Shown here: one piece after another, positions 8,422 to 16,684 of the stretch
Layout: every line of letters begins with the position of its first letter
Numbering within the stretch: the first letter of the stretch is position 1
Source: Exiguobacterium sp. Leaf196
GTDB taxonomy: Bacteria; Bacillota; Bacilli; Exiguobacteriales; Exiguobacteriaceae
Assembly (NCBI RefSeq): GCF_001423965.1
Contig: NZ_LMPV01000007.1
Coordinates: forward strand, 243,271 to 307,270
Length of the DNA stretch: 64,000 nucleotides
Direction: 5' to 3'
Notes under the pieces: model-generated
Told to the model about the DNA's origin: nothing
What the model saw: the letters and a program-made list of their open reading frames with translations, nothing else
Database searches by the model: none
Translations under genes and position numbers: made by a program

Positions 8422-8989
8422 ATGTTGTCCCCGGCTCAAGGTGACGACTGATCATTTCTTCCACTAATCGTTTGACATCATCGATATCGCGCATTTCCGT
8501 GAACGGATGCCCCCAGACGATCAGCTCTTCGATTTCTTCAATCGGTTGCGTCGTGTATCGTGTACCATCGGCAACGAACTCTTGCGCAATCGTCGATTCA
8601 AAGGCAGCATACTTCAGGAGCCACGGTTTCTCACTCAAGATTTTGTGGGCATGCTTCACCTGCTTGAACGTCACATCGCCGACGAGGACGACGGGATCGA
8701 ATCGTTCATGGAGAGGATGCGTATATTGAACAGAGATCAGTAATCCATGTTGATTCGTTTTTTCCTGTTGTCGGACATACGTCCGCGTTAGGAAATGTGG
8801 AACGAGTGACTCAGCACTCTCTTTCGTCTGATGGATGCTCAAACCATGTTCCGTTTGGACGACATCCGGTAGGACTGGTTCGTATCCACGATTCGCTAAT
8901 TGTTGATCGAGCTCTTTGAATAACAGCAAAGTATGTTCGACAAGCGCTCGGACTTGGCGAAACGATAGTTGAATCGATTGATTGATCAT
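8420..8989 (-). CDS. Conserved-looking cytoplasmic protein, unknown
   Basis: 189 residues, no signal peptide and no membrane helix. The N-terminal third is helical ('FRQVRALVEHTLLLFKELDQQL'-like, amphipathic, split here at 20 residues), the middle is strand-rich with 'DPVVLVGDVTF', and the C-terminus is acidic and helical ('EIEELIVWGHPF', 'VKRLVEEMI'). I do not recognise a family or catalytic motif. It stands alone, convergent with the peroxidase gene and co-directional with glycerate kinase 63 bp upstream. Confidence 0.75.
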   Translation of the reverse strand: MINQSIQLSFRQVRALVEHTLLLFKELDQQLANRGYEPVLPDVVQTEHGLSIHQTKESAESLVPHFLTRTYVRQQEKTNQHGLLISVQYTHPLHERFDPVVLVGDVTFKQVKHAHKILSEKPWLLKYAAFESTIAQEFVADGTRYTTQPIEEIEELIVWGHPFTEMRDIDDVKRLVEEMISRHLEPGTT

Positions 8990-9052
8990 AGGATGACCTA
9001 CTTTCTCTAAAAGTATGGCAATATACAGTTATTTACCCAAACTTTTCCGACT

Positions 9053-10126
9053 TCATCCCTGTTTCAGCGAAAGTTCCTCGAGCCACTTACGTGTTTGCTC
9101 CTGTATACGCGTTTTCGTCTGTTCCGGGTCGAGGGTGATCTTCTGATCGACATGAATCGATCGACAATCAAGTGCCTGCGGGATGTTTTCTTCGACGATT
9201 CCTGCAAGGATCAGACAAGGGACGCCAGCTGTTCTCGCCATCCGCGTGACCTCACCTGGCAATTTACCGATTTGGCTTTGACGGTCGACCCGTCCTTCCC
9301 CTGTCCAGACATAATCCGCTTGTTGCATCCGCTCTGCTACACGAAGGTGTTGCAAGATCGTCGATGCGCCCGGAACGATCCGTCCACCAAGCGCATACAC
9401 GGCTCCACCGAGTCCGCCGGCTGCCCCTGCTCCTTTGACGCCCTCTAATCCAAGTAACTTTCCGATTTGCTCGAGTTGTTGATCGAGTTTTGTGATGGTA
9501 TCCGCAAGTAGCCCTTTTTGTGGACCAAACAGATAAGCCGGACCATCTAGACCATGATAGGGAGCTGTCACATCTACGAGGGCTTCCAGCTGAACCGGAT
9601 ACGTTGAACAATGAATGGTCTGCGTCTCAAATAATGGATTTGTACGGAACAAAATCGGCTTACCCGAGGCATCTTGAAGACGACAACCGACTTCCGCGAG
9701 TAAACCAAGTCCCCCATCCGTCGTACCTGTCCCCCCTAACGCCAGTCGGATACGTGTTATTCCTTGATTGCGTAACTGTTCCATCAAACGCCCGACGCCA
9801 CGCGTATTCACTCGAACAGGATTATCTTCGCTTTGTCGCATCGGCAGTCCACAAATACGCGCGACTTCGATGACGGCGTCTGAATCTTTTACGGCATACT
9901 GTACTTCACACGGACGACCTGCTAGATCAATCGTCACGGCCGTCTTTTCCTTATATCCAAGCGCGAGATAGACTTCAAGCGTTCCTTCCCCACCGTCCGC
10001 GACAGGTGAGGAATCGATGATCGCAGTTGGTTCATGTGCCAGTATTCCAGACGTGACGGCTTCTGCTGCCTCCTTCGAAGAAATACTACCTTTGAACGCA
10101 TCCATTAAAATCAAGTGACGTGCCAT
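9053..10126 (-). CDS. glxK: Glycerate 2-kinase
   Basis: 357 residues, close to the usual 375-380 of the GlxK/GarK family. Seen: 'DAFKGSISSKEAAEA' at the N-terminus, 'SSPVADGGEGT' near residue 40, 'LALGGTGTTDGGLGLLAEVG' near residue 130, 'KGAGAAGGLGGAVYALGG' near residue 235 and 'VWTGEGRVDRQSQIGK' near residue 275. These glycine-rich loops are the family hallmarks. The enzyme phosphorylates D-glycerate to 2-phosphoglycerate with ATP, feeding glycolysis. No glyoxylate genes are next to it. Identification is firm. Confidence 0.95.
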   Translation of the reverse strand: MARHLILMDAFKGSISSKEAAEAVTSGILAHEPTAIIDSSPVADGGEGTLEVYLALGYKEKTAVTIDLAGRPCEVQYAVKDSDAVIEVARICGLPMRQSEDNPVRVNTRGVGRLMEQLRNQGITRIRLALGGTGTTDGGLGLLAEVGCRLQDASGKPILFRTNPLFETQTIHCSTYPVQLEALVDVTAPYHGLDGPAYLFGPQKGLLADTITKLDQQLEQIGKLLGLEGVKGAGAAGGLGGAVYALGGRIVPGASTILQHLRVAERMQQADYVWTGEGRVDRQSQIGKLPGEVTRMARTAGVPCLILAGIVEENIPQALDCRSIHVDQKITLDPEQTKTRIQEQTRKWLEELSLKQG

Positions 10127-10162
10127 CTGTAAGTTCCCCCTTCAAAAATCTCATATCAAGTT

Positions 10163-10191
10163 TTGATTGCGTTTCCAATTAATGTTACGAT
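10163..10191 (+). promoter_or_regulatory. Probable promoter of the zinc-ribbon/lipoprotein pair
   Basis: TTGATT, 17 bp spacer, TACGAT, about 70 bp before the ATG at 10260. A good AGGAGG ribosome site lies at about 10246. Confidence 0.5.
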
Positions 10192-10259
10192 GATACTAAT
10201 TTCAAATTACCATTACCTTATCTGACATTTCATTTTACATACACAGGAGGTCTTATTTC

Positions 10260-10949
10260 ATGGAACGCTGTTCGTTATGTGGAACACCACTTCGTCAATA
10301 CGATACGATTTGTTCGCATTGCCAACATCCTGTTATCAAGAAAGAACAACTCGCCGAACCACCTACTTCGTCCACTTCACGGACTTGGCTCATCAGTACC
10401 TGCCTTTTGCTCTTTCTCGTCGGAGGAGCCGGTTTCCTGTGGTATTTGCTACAAGATCCCGTTTCCCCTGAAGCGGGTCAGACACCTAGTGTCGAAGCAG
10501 TCGCGCTTTCGGAATGGTCCGATGAACAAACAGCGTACAATCAAACGTACTCGAAAGACCGTCCTCCAACGTCCTATGATGTCCTTCGCTTCGTCCGTCA
10601 ATATACTCGGACGATTCCGGAGCTTGCGACATTCTCGAAGAAATACGATTCCATCGAGACGTTTTCTGCGATCCAGTTCACGACCTTGAACGTCTTTGAA
10701 TCAGAATTCAAGCATCTCCATCGTATAACGAATGCCGTTGATGCCCCAGTCGCTCCAAGTGTTCTCGCCGTGACATTCCAAAAATTCACGTCAAAGGGAG
10801 TTACGTATCATTTACGTACACAAGAAACGTACCAAATTGCGACAGCAAACGGTTCAGAGCCTGTGACGTACCGCGTCCATTATCGTCTGAAAGTGCATAC
10901 GGATCATCTTCAAATCATTGATGTCAATCGAACGGAGGTGACTTCATGA
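10260..10949 (+). CDS. Zinc-ribbon single-pass membrane protein (pair A, first gene)
   Basis: 229 residues. Residues 4-24 form a zinc ribbon ('CSLCGTPL' and 'ICSHCQHP', two CxxC knuckles). A basic/polar linker and one membrane helix (about residues 43-63) follow, so the ribbon is cytoplasmic and the remaining 165 residues are outside. The outer part has a small alpha/beta look and ends 'VHYRLKVHTDHLQIIDVNRT', like an NTF2-type fold, but that is inference. The stop overlaps the next gene's start (ATGA), so the two are coupled. The pair has the same architecture as 58030-59465, and both resemble the TcaA/YvbJ class of envelope proteins. Confidence 0.8.
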   Translation: MERCSLCGTPLRQYDTICSHCQHPVIKKEQLAEPPTSSTSRTWLISTCLLLFLVGGAGFLWYLLQDPVSPEAGQTPSVEAVALSEWSDEQTAYNQTYSKDRPPTSYDVLRFVRQYTRTIPELATFSKKYDSIETFSAIQFTTLNVFESEFKHLHRITNAVDAPVAPSVLAVTFQKFTSKGVTYHLRTQETYQIATANGSEPVTYRVHYRLKVHTDHLQIIDVNRTEVTS

Positions 10950-11566
10950 AACGAGTGCTCCTTTGTCTGCCTCTTTGTCTTTTGATGGCGTGTTCGCCAG
11001 AAACATCTAGGATCCAAGAACAGCTCGAGCAGCAAACCTACACCCGTGCCGTCGAACGATCGGAACAAGATATCGATGAACCGGCTGCTCGGCTGATGGT
11101 TCAGCTTGAACGACAGCTTGCTGGTTATCAACTGCGTGATGTCTTAAAAACAGCGGAAGCAATCGAACGTCTTCAACTCACAACGGATCATCCTGTTCGA
11201 AAAAGGGCAGAAGCCATTGCCCTCAGTGCAAAAGAGATGTTGCAGCAAGTCGAACAGTTCGAAGGTACGTATGAAGTCGAACGAAGTACACTCGAAGACG
11301 AGCCGTTCGACGGAACCGGACGTATTCATGTGTCTTTTGACGAGCAGGACACATTCATCGCGATGATTCGCTTTGAGCAGTTCGGTGTCCCGGACGCACT
11401 GCGAAACGACGAAGAGATCATTCGTTTTGAACCGGATTTCTCTGCTCGTATCAACTTATCCGAAGGACAAGTCAGTTACCGCTTCGCCCGCTCGACACTT
11501 CGTGTGACGTTCGAAGGACCGAGTGGTAAGCGAATCTATCAACTCAAACAACTATCAAAGAAGTAA
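10946..11566 (+). CDS. Lipoprotein, unknown (pair A, second gene)
   Basis: 206 residues. The N-terminus is a lipoprotein signal with lipobox 'LLMACS', so the mature protein begins at Cys about 16 on the outer face of the membrane. Residues 20-95 are strongly helical and charged ('RIQEQLEQQTYTRAVERSEQ' and onward), probably a helical bundle. Residues 100-206 are strand-rich with 'FEGTYEVERSTLEDEPFDGT' and 'ISYRFARST'-like patterns. The equivalent gene of pair B (58782) has the same layout. Probably works with the membrane partner before it. Function unknown. Confidence 0.78.
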   Translation: MKRVLLCLPLCLLMACSPETSRIQEQLEQQTYTRAVERSEQDIDEPAARLMVQLERQLAGYQLRDVLKTAEAIERLQLTTDHPVRKRAEAIALSAKEMLQQVEQFEGTYEVERSTLEDEPFDGTGRIHVSFDEQDTFIAMIRFEQFGVPDALRNDEEIIRFEPDFSARINLSEGQVSYRFARSTLRVTFEGPSGKRIYQLKQLSKK

Positions 11567-11571
11567 ACGCT

Positions 11572-11622
11572 AAAATGCCGCTCCACTCTGAGAGAATATC
11601 CTCGAGTGAAGCGGCATTTTTG
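11572..11622. terminator. Bidirectional terminator
   Basis: AAAATGCCGCT and CACTC pair with GAGTG and AGCGGCATTTTT. It sits between two convergent genes. Confidence 0.85.
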
Positions 11623-11633
11623 ACGATTCCTAC

Positions 11634-12545
11634 TCAACGCGCAGCTTGAACGTGTTCATACACCTGTTGGCATAATTCATGTGTCGCGAGGCTATCAGAC
11701 GCTACGACCGATTCGGAATGTTCCCCTTTGATCGTCCGAAGGAACGCGTCTAACATATCGACGAACCCGCGTCGCTTTAACGTCGCTTCCCAGTTATCGA
11801 GCGGATACCGGAGCGTCCCTTGCTTCGTCAATTGATCGAGTGTCGTCACGTCGGTTGCGACCCGTTTTTCTTCCGGTCCCATCACTTCGACGCGTTCTTC
11901 CGTCATACCGTTATCGCGGTTCATGACACCGATTGCCGTGATGCCGTTTGAGACGAATTGAATCGTCACGTGATGTAGCCCGCTTTCGTCTTGCTTACTC
12001 TTGACGTGTAAGTCTTCAATCTCACCACGTCCCGTCAAAAAGCGAAGCGTGTCCGCGACATGGATGAAATCATCGAACAGAAATGGCTTGGCGTCTTCGA
12101 TGAACGACGTCCGATTCTTTTGCATGAGGACGAGATTCGGATCGTTCACTTCAAGTAAGCGCTGGTGTGCTGACGCAAAGCGACGATTGAATCCCGTGAT
12201 GAACGGTAACTGCTTCTCTTCCGATAGACGAGTCAGTTCACGAATTTCTTCAATTTCCATCGAGACTGGTTTATCAACGTAGACGGCGATTCCTGCTTCT
12301 AGCGCTTGTCGCGCTTGCTCGGCATGGACGACGGTCGCTGAATGGATCATGACCGCGTCGATCCCTTCCTGTACAGCATCAGTAAACGTCGCATATGTCC
12401 CCGCAAAGCGATAGTCTGCTTGCAATCGTTTTGCTTTCTCTTCATCTCGTGAAATCAAATATACCTCGATATCAGATCGTTCAGCATAGACCGGTAAATA
12501 GGCTTTTTGAGCGATATCCCCTAAACCAATGACGGCTAATTTCAT
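11634..12545 (-). CDS. Gfo/Idh/MocA-family oxidoreductase
   Basis: 303 residues. The N-terminal Rossmann fold begins 'MKLAVIGLGDIAQKAYLPVY' (GxGxxA/G pattern). A second signature 'YVDKPVSMEIEEI' near residue 92 includes the conserved 'DKP', and 'GFNRRF' near residue 120 is also typical. The family uses NAD(P) to oxidise or reduce sugars, inositols and biliverdin-like compounds; substrate cannot be read from sequence. It is at the short end for the family. The gene stands alone with a GGAGGA ribosome site. Confidence 0.9.
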   Translation of the reverse strand: MKLAVIGLGDIAQKAYLPVYAERSDIEVYLISRDEEKAKRLQADYRFAGTYATFTDAVQEGIDAVMIHSATVVHAEQARQALEAGIAVYVDKPVSMEIEEIRELTRLSEEKQLPFITGFNRRFASAHQRLLEVNDPNLVLMQKNRTSFIEDAKPFLFDDFIHVADTLRFLTGRGEIEDLHVKSKQDESGLHHVTIQFVSNGITAIGVMNRDNGMTEERVEVMGPEEKRVATDVTTLDQLTKQGTLRYPLDNWEATLKRRGFVDMLDAFLRTIKGEHSESVVASDSLATHELCQQVYEHVQAAR

Positions 12546-12717
12546 ATGAACTCCTCCTTTTCCACTGTTGCTTACATTCCCTATGATACGTTAATTGACA
12601 CGAAAAGATGAGAAACAGCCCTTTACAGGCATCAAATTCCTTTTTTTGAAAAGAAGTGAATTTCCTTTTTTTGTTTTATGATAAAACCATATTTGAACAA
12701 GGAGGGAATGAGTTTTT

Positions 12718-13971
12718 ATGAAGCGCTTGCTCCGTACTAGTCTTACGCTCTTATTATTGTTCGCTTTGTGTCTTCCCGCCATTCCGGCTCAGGCAGCCAG
12801 TTACCAAGTCGTCGTCACTTCGACGATTGGAGCGAACATCCGCTCGAAGCCGAGTACCGCCTCGTCCGCAACGATTGTAAGACGTGCTGCGTACAAGGCA
12901 AAATTCACAGCCGTCTCGTATACGAATGGCTGGTACAAGATCAAGGACGGAGGTACATATCATTATCTATCGAACCAGGTCGCTCAAAAAGTATCGAGTA
13001 GTTCAGTGAAGACGTACAGAATCGTCGTCTACTCGAAAGCTGGAGCGAACGTCCGAACATCCCCAAGCACGGCATCGTCAAAGAATATCAAGCGACTCGC
13101 ACCTTACAACTCGAAGTTCAATGCGGTTTCGTATTCGAACGGTTGGTATAAGGTCAAAGGTACGACCAATTACTACTATGTGTCGAACCAAGTCGCTAGA
13201 AAAGTGACGACGAGCAGTCCAAAACCATCGAGTGGTAGTTATCCTGTTGCGTCGATGCGGTATTTTAAGCTTGGATCGTCAAGTTATCAATTGACGAAAG
13301 AAAGTTTCGTTCGTCGTTACCCAGCGAGTACAACGAAACTATTGACGGGAATCGTCGCTTATGACGAAGCAGCGCGTAAAGGCACACTCGATCAAACGTT
13401 CACCCTGACGTCTGCGATGTTATCTGTCCCTGCTGGCAGTAGCGTAGCGGGTTTCCGTGTTGGCGACAAAGTGACGATGCGCCAACTCTTGAACGGGATG
13501 CTGATCCGCTCTGGCAACGATGCAGCAAAAGCGATCGCCGTCCGGACAGCTGGTTCTGAATCGAAGTTCGTCTCGTACATGAATAACCGCGCCCGTTCAA
13601 TCGGAATGAGTGCGAGCCATTTCATGAACCCACACGGTTTCTATCATCCAAGTCATTACACGACAGCTGCTGATATGCAAAAACTCGCGAATACATATGC
13701 GAAGTACAGCACGCTCATGACGATCAGTGGACGCAAGTCGTATCAGACGACCGTTAAAGGACCGTATGCACGGACATTGACGTGGTATCATACGAATACG
13801 TCGCTTCCAGGAGATACACGTGTTTATGCGAGCAAGACTGGTTACACACCGGAATCTGGCTACACACGCGTCTTCTTCATCAAAAAAGGATCGACACGAT
13901 ATGGTCTCGTCACACTGAAAGGAACGTTGTCCCAAACCGAGACGACACTTCGCTCCGTCTTAAATCAATAA
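12718..13971 (+). CDS. Secreted D,D-carboxypeptidase (PBP5-like) with two SH3b domains
   Basis: 417 residues. A signal peptide (residues 1-27, 'AIPAQAAS' cleavage region) is followed by two SH3b repeats (about 28-92 and 99-163, each with 'GANIRSKPSTASS' or 'GANVRTSPSTASS') and an S11 peptidase domain. The three penicillin-binding motifs are present: SxxK 'PASTTKLL' near residue 201, SxN 'RSGNDAAK' near 264 and KTG 'ASKTGYTPES' near 371. The family trims the terminal D-Ala from peptidoglycan stem peptides. The C-terminal anchor of classical DacA is missing, so the SH3b modules probably hold it in the wall. GGAGGGAATG precedes the ATG. Confidence 0.92.
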   Translation: MKRLLRTSLTLLLLFALCLPAIPAQAASYQVVVTSTIGANIRSKPSTASSATIVRRAAYKAKFTAVSYTNGWYKIKDGGTYHYLSNQVAQKVSSSSVKTYRIVVYSKAGANVRTSPSTASSKNIKRLAPYNSKFNAVSYSNGWYKVKGTTNYYYVSNQVARKVTTSSPKPSSGSYPVASMRYFKLGSSSYQLTKESFVRRYPASTTKLLTGIVAYDEAARKGTLDQTFTLTSAMLSVPAGSSVAGFRVGDKVTMRQLLNGMLIRSGNDAAKAIAVRTAGSESKFVSYMNNRARSIGMSASHFMNPHGFYHPSHYTTAADMQKLANTYAKYSTLMTISGRKSYQTTVKGPYARTLTWYHTNTSLPGDTRVYASKTGYTPESGYTRVFFIKKGSTRYGLVTLKGTLSQTETTLRSVLNQ

Positions 13972-13980
13972 TCGACTCAT

Positions 13981-14027
13981 CAACAGTCTGGTTTTCCGTT
14001 TCGGGAGCCAGACTGTTTTCTTTTTCC
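13981..14027 (+). terminator. Terminator
   Basis: AACAGTCTGG pairs with CCAGACTGTT, followed by TTCTTTTT. It ends the carboxypeptidase gene. Confidence 0.85.
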
Positions 14028-14116
14028 TTCAAATTATACTTGCGCTGAAAACGAATTCATCTTAGAGTTAACTTTAGAATCAGACGTCTGACGTCTTAAT
14101 GAAGGAGAGTTTTTAC

Positions 14117-14722
14117 GTGGGAAATGTCAGTTTGTTATTTGGGGGCGTTGCGCTCTTTTTAAATAGTTTGACCTTGTTTGGAAAAGTCGATCTCCGTAGT
14201 GCTGGTGTCTTCAGTCTCATCACGGGTCTACTGCAAACGTTCATCGCAACGTATCTTGTCATCGGTGCGGCAGGTGATCCAGCGTTGACGTTCGGGTACG
14301 CGAGTATTTATTTGTTTGCTTTTACGTATGTTTATGTCGGGATCACGTTCTTATTTAATCTCGACGGAAGCGGTGTCGGTTGGTTTTCCTTGTTCGTTGC
14401 GATCGCCGCTTTATTTTATGCATTTGTCAGCTTCACGACAGCAGACATCATCGGCGGGGTGACATGGTTGTTCTGGGTATTGCTCTGGAGCCTGTTTTTC
14501 CTTGGGATGGGAATGAATCGCCCGATTGACGCGATCACTGCCCGCGTCGCCCTCGTATTAAGCTGGTTGACGTTGATCGTCCCGGCACTGATCGGTCTTC
14601 GGTTTGGCTACTTCAGTACGGCATACCAATGGTTATGGAGCGGTGCTGCCATTCTGACTGTCGTCTATTTCCTTTATACAATGATGAAATTCTCGATGCT
14701 TCGGACGATCCGCTCGTCGTGA
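14117..14722 (+). CDS. AmiS/UreI-family membrane channel
   Basis: 201 residues from the GTG at 14117, chosen because GAAGGAG sits 7-8 bp before it; the ATG at 14099 would swallow that site. Six or seven membrane helices fill the protein. The start 'MGNVSLLFGGVALFLNSLTL' with 'GKVD' just after matches the AmiS/UreI family, which carries urea or short amides, in Helicobacter as a proton-gated channel. No urease or amidase genes are near, so the substrate is open. It is monocistronic with its own terminator. Confidence 0.82.
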   Translation: MGNVSLLFGGVALFLNSLTLFGKVDLRSAGVFSLITGLLQTFIATYLVIGAAGDPALTFGYASIYLFAFTYVYVGITFLFNLDGSGVGWFSLFVAIAALFYAFVSFTTADIIGGVTWLFWVLLWSLFFLGMGMNRPIDAITARVALVLSWLTLIVPALIGLRFGYFSTAYQWLWSGAAILTVVYFLYTMMKFSMLRTIRSS

Positions 14723-14740
14723 CATGCTAATCGATTCATC

Positions 14741-14789
14741 AAAAAAGATGTCTATTTCCGGTTATGAATCGGAAATGGACATCTTTTTT
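14741..14789. terminator. Bidirectional terminator
   Basis: AAAAAAGATGTC and TATTTCCG pair with CGGAAATGGACATCTTTTTT. It ends the channel gene on + and probably the EPS operon on -. Confidence 0.85.
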
Positions 14790-14790
14790 G

Positions 14791-14963
14791 ATTGATGGAG
14801 AACGCTATCGTTCATCCGCGACTCCTACAGGAAAAGAAAGTGCCATTGGTACTTTCGTCAGGGATGAATCAGACCTGGCAAACAGCATGAAATGTTGGTT
14901 GCCGCGGCTGATTTCCCGCCTGAGGAAAGCGCGGATGAGAGTAGCGTTCGTTTCGTTATCAAT
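14791..14963. repeat. Structured RNA-like repeat, copy 2
   Basis: Same layout as copy 1 with changed but paired stems: ATTGAT with ATCAAT (outermost); GAACGCT (14800-14806) with AGCGTTC (14943-14949); CATCCGCG (14813-14820) with CGCGGATG (14930-14937); GAAAGT (14836-14841) with ACTTTC (14851-14856); AATCAG (14867-14872) with CTGATT (14908-14913); GGCAA with TTGCC inside. Like copy 1 it lies beyond the last gene of a - strand operon and beside a bidirectional terminator. Confidence 0.7.
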
Positions 14964-14997
14964 CAGTCCTGATATCGCAATTTCCTCTCCATTCCAA

Positions 14998-15891
14998 TCA
15001 TTTGAGCGCTTCCTGCAGTTGAGCTTGAACTTCTTTTAACGACTTATCCGTCGGATGCCAGTAATAGATGCCGTCCGATTCGATGCCTCCTGATCCGTCA
15101 AGCGACAAGGTCTTGACGTTTCGTAAGGCATCCCGGTAGTCCGTCGCGACCGTCCGGGCAACGGAAAATGGTACGTTCGTCTTGACGTTTTTCCCGAGGG
15201 CGTCGAGGATAGCGTTGAAACGACGAATCGAGAAGTCCTCTGTCATTTTATCGGCGACTGCCTGAACGACTTGCCGTTGGCGGATTTGTCGTCCGAAGTC
15301 CCCACGTGGATCATCGTGCCGCATACGAGCATAGGCGAGTGCTTCCTTCCCGTTCAGTAATAGTTCTCCTTTTGGGAACTGCATCTCATAGTACGAAAAA
15401 TTGATATCGTTCTTGACTCTGACCCCATCCACCGCATTGACGAGATCCGTAAAACCCGCTAGATTGATCTCAGCGAAATAGTCGATTCGAATCTTTAACA
15501 GATGACTGACCGTATCAAGCGCCATCTGTGGACCACCGAAGGCATAGGCATGGTTGATTTTATCATTCGAACCATTGCCGATGATGTCTGTCTTTAAGTC
15601 GCGCGGGATGCTGATCATCTGACTGGTATTCGTTTTCGGATCAATCGTCACGACGATGATCGTATCACTCCGTCCTGTCTCATTTTTTCGTTGATCGACG
15701 CCGAGTAAGAGAAACGAGAGTCCTTTTTTCTGCTCAACGGCTTTTTCCGTCTCAACGCTTGCTTTGACCGGTACCTGGACTTCTTTGAGCGTCTGACTCG
15801 CTTTATGATACACATATCCGCCTGAACTAAAGAGAAGGAGCAGGCAAATCCCCGTAAGTGTCAGTACGATCCATTTCCATTTCTTCATCAC
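14998..15891 (-). CDS. LCP-family (LytR-CpsA-Psr) glycopolymer ligase
   Basis: 297 residues with one N-terminal membrane helix (about 8-28). The LCP domain shows 'FLLLGVDQRKNETGRSDTII', 'SIPRDLKTDI', 'DKINHAYAFGGPQMALDTV' and 'YARMRHDDPRGDFGRQIRQR', containing the Asp and Arg residues that bind the polyprenyl-pyrophosphate substrate. LCP enzymes move wall teichoic acid or capsule from its lipid carrier onto peptidoglycan at the outer membrane face. It is the last gene of the EPS operon, 26 bp after the repeat protein, so its likely job is to attach the EPS to the wall. Confidence 0.93.
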   Translation of the reverse strand: MMKKWKWIVLTLTGICLLLLFSSGGYVYHKASQTLKEVQVPVKASVETEKAVEQKKGLSFLLLGVDQRKNETGRSDTIIVVTIDPKTNTSQMISIPRDLKTDIIGNGSNDKINHAYAFGGPQMALDTVSHLLKIRIDYFAEINLAGFTDLVNAVDGVRVKNDINFSYYEMQFPKGELLLNGKEALAYARMRHDDPRGDFGRQIRQRQVVQAVADKMTEDFSIRRFNAILDALGKNVKTNVPFSVARTVATDYRDALRNVKTLSLDGSGGIESDGIYYWHPTDKSLKEVQAQLQEALK

Positions 15892-15917
15892 CCATTCTCC
15901 TTTTCTTCAATTTCAAT

Positions 15918-16661
15918 TCAGGACGGTCGTTGTGCTTCGAGTACCAGTAAAGCATTGCGCCAGCTACCGAACAAGGCAGTGATGACTCCGATGCTTGGCG
16001 CATCACGTCCGATACTGAACCGTTGATAACTTGCGATCGTCAGATGCTCCGTCTCTTGTGCGGCTTCAGCAAGTACTTCGAGCACTTCTTCTTCCCGCCA
16101 GCGTTTACGCGGGAATTCGATCCCAATGATTTCAAGTGCGTTTGACCAAGAGCCGTACCGGCGGGCAATCGTTGCGACGGTCGGACGATTTTGACCAGCC
16201 GCCCACTTCGTGTAGGTCTGACTCGTCAAGACCGGCAAGACCCCTTGCGCTTCCAGTAATGACTCGATGATCCGTTGTTCCATTTCCTGGACGCGTTCCT
16301 TTAAGATATCCGCTTCTGACAATGCCTGCTGCCACGAGTTGAATTGATGGACGATATCCGTCAGGCTTGGTGCTTGTTTCTGTTGTGCCCATTCGCGGTA
16401 CGTCGCACTCGTGAAAGGATGGAGTTCCTCCCGTGCCTGACGCAAGGCATCAATGATTTCCGATTTCGTGAACGTCAAGCGGGCATGCCCGATGCCTGCT
16501 CGTTCCAAGGCGATTTGCCACGATCCAAACAGCATCAGGATTTCCGCGACGCTTGGATGAGTGGTGTGGAGTTGCCAGCGGAAATAGGTATTGGCCGTCA
16601 ATTCATTCTTCCCGTTCGCAGCGAGACGGAGTGCGTGGATCGCTTCCTCCATATCGCGCAT
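15918..16661 (-). CDS. Four-repeat protein (homing-endonuclease-associated repeat type), left copy
   Basis: 247 residues from the ATG at 16661, which has AAGGGG 8 bp upstream. The whole protein is four repeats of about 56-60 residues, each built as helix, 'Y..W' helix, 'PS/PT...I...(F/Y)(G/N)SW..AL', for example 'FGSWQIALERAGI', 'FNSWQQALSEADI', 'YGSWSNALEIIGI' and 'FGSWRNALLVLEA'. The pattern resembles the HNH/homing-endonuclease-associated repeat, a presumed DNA-binding helical unit; no nuclease motif is present. A paralogue with the same four repeats is at 31069-31827 on the opposite side of the EPS genes. A regulatory, DNA-binding role is inference. Confidence 0.75.
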   Translation of the reverse strand: MRDMEEAIHALRLAANGKNELTANTYFRWQLHTTHPSVAEILMLFGSWQIALERAGIGHARLTFTKSEIIDALRQAREELHPFTSATYREWAQQKQAPSLTDIVHQFNSWQQALSEADILKERVQEMEQRIIESLLEAQGVLPVLTSQTYTKWAAGQNRPTVATIARRYGSWSNALEIIGIEFPRKRWREEEVLEVLAEAAQETEHLTIASYQRFSIGRDAPSIGVITALFGSWRNALLVLEAQRPS

Positions 16662-16684
16662 GACGATGTCCCCTTCCCATATAT

